Assembly (NCBI GenBank): GCA_003645435.1
Contig: QNFD01000097.1
Span: 1-8,766, forward strand
From: Gammaproteobacteria bacterium
GTDB lineage: Bacteria; Pseudomonadota; Gammaproteobacteria; GCA-001735895
Direction of reading: 5' to 3'
DNA: 8,766 bases
The position numbers were made by a program, and so were the translations under genes. Shown piece after piece: positions 6,582 to 8,766 of this stretch (positions within the stretch are counted from its first letter, which is position 1; every line of letters begins with the position of its first letter). Under the pieces are notes generated by a model, which saw nothing but the letters and a program-made list of their open reading frames with translations, was not told where the DNA came from and made no database searches.

Positions 6582-7241
6582 TCATTTGATAAACCCTGAT
6601 TTTAGCAGTGATGCCATTAGCTGGTTATCAGAAGTATTGTCATCGTCCGCCCTGCCCCTGATTAATCGTTCAAGATAGCGGGCGATGATATCAACTTCAA
6701 TATTAACCTGCGACTGAACGCGATAATACTGGAATATGGTTTTTTGCACCGTATGCGGCACTATATTAACCTCAAACCGATTATTCTCGACCCGGTTAAC
6801 TGTCAAACTGGTGCCGTCGATAGTTACCGAGCCTTTTTCGGCAATGTAATGCTGGAGTTCGAGCGCGAGCTCAAAGCTATACCGCATCGAACGTGCATCG
6901 TTTTCCAAAGCCACCACGGTTGCGACACCATCGACATGTCCGCTAACCAGATGCCCGCCAAGCGCGGTATTCAGTGTCAGGGCTTTTTCAAGATTGACCG
7001 GACTACCCGATTCTAGCTGGCCCAGGCTGGTTTTACCCATGGTCTCAAGTGATACGTCGGCAACAAAGCCCTGATTTTTCAACACCACCGCTGTCAAACA
7101 TACCCCGTTTACGGCAATGCTGTCGCCGGGCTGAGACGCGGACAGATCCAGGTCATTGGTGTTAATGCCAAGACGGATATCACCGCCTTTGCTTTCGATC
7201 GATGCCACGCTACCGAGTGCCTGTATGATTCCGGTAAACAT
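6582..7241 (-). CDS. ribE: Riboflavin synthase, alpha-chain type
   Basis: This enzyme dismutates two lumazine molecules into riboflavin and 5-amino-6-ribitylaminouracil, the latter returning to RibH. The 219 residues form two tandem lumazine-binding barrels: the first opens with the invariant MFTGII and has SIAVNGVCLT (41-50, Cys48), and the second has GGHLVSGHVDG (95-105) and KGSVTIDGTSLTVN (136-149). A helical trimerisation tail ends the protein. The ATG at 7241-7239 shares one base with the ribD stop (TGATG). A TTG immediately before it (7244) would add one Met and is better spaced from AGAGG at 7252-7256 (7 bases, against 10 for ATG); I prefer ATG because the family begins MFTGII. The gene is called ribE, or ribC in older E. 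coli usage. Confidence 0.97.
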   Translation of the reverse strand: MFTGIIQALGSVASIESKGGDIRLGINTNDLDLSASQPGDSIAVNGVCLTAVVLKNQGFVADVSLETMGKTSLGQLESGSPVNLEKALTLNTALGGHLVSGHVDGVATVVALENDARSMRYSFELALELQHYIAEKGSVTIDGTSLTVNRVENNRFEVNIVPHTVQKTIFQYYRVQSQVNIEVDIIARYLERLIRGRADDDNTSDNQLMASLLKSGFIK

Positions 7242-8368
7242 CAAATATTAACCTCTGATTTTAGTGACAGGGTTAAACGCATATCATCACCGATGTTTCG
7301 TATTTGCTCGATGCCGCAGTGTACGCTATCGCTCATCCGGGTTAACTCTCCTAGCTCAAAAGCGCCGCGCGACTGACTGCCCATTAGTTGTGGTGACATG
7401 TATATTATCATTTCATCGACCAGCTGCGCCTGTAGCAAGGCGCCTGCGAGAATTTGGCCGCATTCGGTATGTATTTCGTTGATTTCCCGGTTTGCCAAAT
7501 GCGACATCAAATCGACTAACTGAATATGATCCTGCTGATTATTTTTCATCACTTCTACTTTAGCACCCGCAGCGACGAGACGATCCACATCCGCGGAATT
7601 ATGGTTCAGCGTGTAAATCCAGATATCGCCATCGGTATCGAAGATTTTTTCGCTGCCGCTCAAACGTAACTGTGCATCCACTATCACCCGCACCGGTTGC
7701 CTGACTCCAACCTCCTGCCCCAGCTCCTGTTTCGACAGGCGTATATTTAACGAGGGGTTGTCTTTGATAACGGTACTCGCCGAAGTCAATACGGCAGAAC
7801 TTCTCGCCCTCAAAAACTGTACATCTTTACGCGCGGCCTCTCCGCTAATCCATTGGCTACGGCCATTTTTGAGCGCGGTACGCCCATCGAGCGACATCGC
7901 CATCTTCAAACGTACGAAGGGCCGGCCGTTTAGCATACGCGAGATAAACCCCGGATTTAAGTCCCTGGCCTCCGATTCCAGAACACCCTCGATGACTTCA
8001 ATGCCTGCCGCTTTAAGCTTGGCGATTCCCCGACCTGCTACCGCTGGGTTGGGATCCTGCATCGCTACGATCACACGCCTGGGCATGAGTTTGATCAACG
8101 CGTCGACACAGGGCGGGGTCCGGCCCTGGTGCGAGCAGGGTTCGAGCGTCACATAAAAATCGCTGCCAACCGGTACGCGAGAGCTTTCGGTCGCGTTTAT
8201 TTCCGCATGCGGGCCGCCGGTGAACTCGTGCCAGCCCTGCGCGACAAGTTTCTCGTTTTTTACTACTACACAACCGACGCGCGGGTTGGGATGCGTCGAA
8301 TAGAGCCCTTTATGCGCAAGTCGCAAGGCTTGCGCCATCCAGTATTGGTAATTTAAAGACTGGGGCAC
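7241..8368 (-). CDS. ribD: Bifunctional diaminohydroxyphosphoribosylaminopyrimidine deaminase / 5-amino-6-(5-phosphoribosylamino)uracil reductase
   Basis: RibD carries out the second and third steps of riboflavin synthesis: deamination of the pyrimidine ring, then NADPH-dependent reduction of the ribose. The deaminase domain (about 1-145) has HPNPRVGCVVV (26-36) and the zinc site: His54 and catalytic Glu56 in GGPHAEINA, Cys78 and Cys87 in TLEPCSHQGRTPPC (74-87). The reductase domain (about 150-370) shows KMAMSLDGRTA (155-165), GRSQWIS (169-175) and ECGQILAGALLQAQLVDE (302-319). At 375 residues it is full length. The start is GTG at 8368-8366, sharing its G with the nrdR stop (TAGTG), and it has the best Shine-Dalgarno in the window (GAGGAG, five bases away). 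The tight nrdR overlap indicates translational coupling. Confidence 0.97.
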   Translation of the reverse strand: MPQSLNYQYWMAQALRLAHKGLYSTHPNPRVGCVVVKNEKLVAQGWHEFTGGPHAEINATESSRVPVGSDFYVTLEPCSHQGRTPPCVDALIKLMPRRVIVAMQDPNPAVAGRGIAKLKAAGIEVIEGVLESEARDLNPGFISRMLNGRPFVRLKMAMSLDGRTALKNGRSQWISGEAARKDVQFLRARSSAVLTSASTVIKDNPSLNIRLSKQELGQEVGVRQPVRVIVDAQLRLSGSEKIFDTDGDIWIYTLNHNSADVDRLVAAGAKVEVMKNNQQDHIQLVDLMSHLANREINEIHTECGQILAGALLQAQLVDEMIIYMSPQLMGSQSRGAFELGELTRMSDSVHCGIEQIRNIGDDMRLTLSLKSEVNI

Positions 8369-8766
8369 TAGGGCTCCTCGTCGATCAAGGGTACCTGCCT
8401 ACGCTGCTCCTCGGGGGTTGGTTCTGATTCCAGGGTTTTGATAACTTCCTCGAAGGCCTGGATATCTTCAAAGCTCAGATAAACCGAGGCAAATCGAATA
8501 TAGGCAACATGGTCCAGACGCTGAAGCTCATGCATGACCATATCACCAATTTTTCGTGATGAAATTTCGCGTGATTCGATACCGACCAATTGTTTCTTTA
8601 TATGGCTGATCGCGTCTTCGATTTGCTCGGCTGATACCGGTCTTTTTTCGAGTGCCCGCAGCATGCCACTGCGCAAACGTAATTCGTCAAATGCATCGCG
8701 GCTACCATCGTTCTTGATTACCATCGGCATGTTGAGAATCGGTGACTCGTAGGTAGTGAAACGAGA
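8368..8766 (-). CDS. nrdR: Transcriptional repressor NrdR, partial (N-terminus beyond right edge)
   Basis: NrdR is a zinc-ribbon/ATP-cone repressor of ribonucleotide reductase genes that senses ATP and dATP. The frame is open to the right edge, leaving 132 residues; the visible part begins SRFTTYES, which matches the end of the zinc ribbon, so roughly the first 30 residues, including most zinc cysteines, lie outside the window. The ATP-cone follows: MPMVIKNDGSRDAFD (13-27), then KLRSGMLRALEKRP-like sequence, and DHVAYIRFASVYLSFEDI (85-102), all family hallmarks. An internal ATG at 8730 is not the true start, because the codons before it continue the NrdR sequence. The C-terminal tail is acidic and proline-containing (PLIDEEP). 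It overlaps ribD by one base. The nrdR-rib order is common in gammaproteobacteria. Confidence 0.95.
   Translation of the reverse strand, partial: SRFTTYESPILNMPMVIKNDGSRDAFDELRLRSGMLRALEKRPVSAEQIEDAISHIKKQLVGIESREISSRKIGDMVMHELQRLDHVAYIRFASVYLSFEDIQAFEEVIKTLESEPTPEEQRRQVPLIDEEP
8374..8379 (-). promoter_or_regulatory. Ribosome binding site of ribD, inside the end of nrdR
   Basis: GAGGAG lies five bases before the GTG start of ribD and is embedded in the last codons of nrdR. It supports the GTG start, since the first in-frame ATG (codon 11) would cut into the deaminase domain. Confidence 0.8.

Noticed and set aside
8013..8273. Minus-strand 86-codon frame inside ribD in another reading frame
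   Set aside because: The overlapping RibD frame is complete with all zinc-site residues intact, so there is no frameshift and this frame is a shadow.
8728..8730. ATG at 8730 as the start of a 120-residue protein
   Set aside because: The upstream codons to the window edge encode SRFTTYESPILN, which continues NrdR, so this Met is internal.

Overview
The window is a chromosomal housekeeping block of a gammaproteobacterium. Every recognisable gene is on the minus strand, so the region reads right to left. The gene order nrdR - ribD - ribE - ribB-type fusion - ribH - nusB - thiL - pgpA, and the close resemblance of GltX, NusB, ThiL, PgpA and RibD to their E. coli counterparts as I recall them, support this placement. 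The small retropepsin-like protease after pgpA and the degenerate RibB-RibA fusion fit a non-enteric, free-living or marine lineage better than an enteric one; that last step is inference.

Layout in transcription order. (1) 8766-8368: the C-terminal three quarters of NrdR, cut by the right edge. (2) 8368-4921: the riboflavin set, namely RibD (deaminase/reductase), RibE (riboflavin synthase), a RibB protein with a GTP-cyclohydrolase-II-like tail that lacks its zinc cysteines, and RibH (lumazine synthase). (3) 4911-2970: NusB, ThiL and PgpA. (4) 2973-2329: a secreted aspartic protease joined to pgpA by an ATGA overlap. (5) 2328-2209: a spacer with a perfect 15-bp-arm palindrome, an outer 8-bp inverted repeat and a candidate promoter. 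(6) 2208-808: GltX. (7) 807-571: an AT-rich spacer with no convincing gene. (8) 570-1: the catalytic domain of a class III nucleotide cyclase, cut by the left edge.

From nrdR to the protease the genes overlap by 1-8 bases or lie 9-45 bases apart, so one polycistronic unit is likely. RibD, RibE, RibB and RibH supply all riboflavin steps except the first committed one (GTP cyclohydrolase II), because the RibA-like domain here looks inactive; a separate ribA elsewhere in the genome is predicted. No gap is large enough for an FMN riboswitch. NusB (antitermination), ThiL (thiamine diphosphate) and PgpA (phosphatidylglycerol) are habitual passengers of this cluster. GltX and the cyclase appear to be separate transcription units.

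I found no RNA gene, CRISPR array, insertion sequence, phage gene or defence system, and no clearly novel multi-gene system. The points most worth a second look are the palindrome in the gltX leader, the degenerate RibA-like domain, the variant zinc site in GltX and the missing ribosome binding site at the TTG start of thiL.
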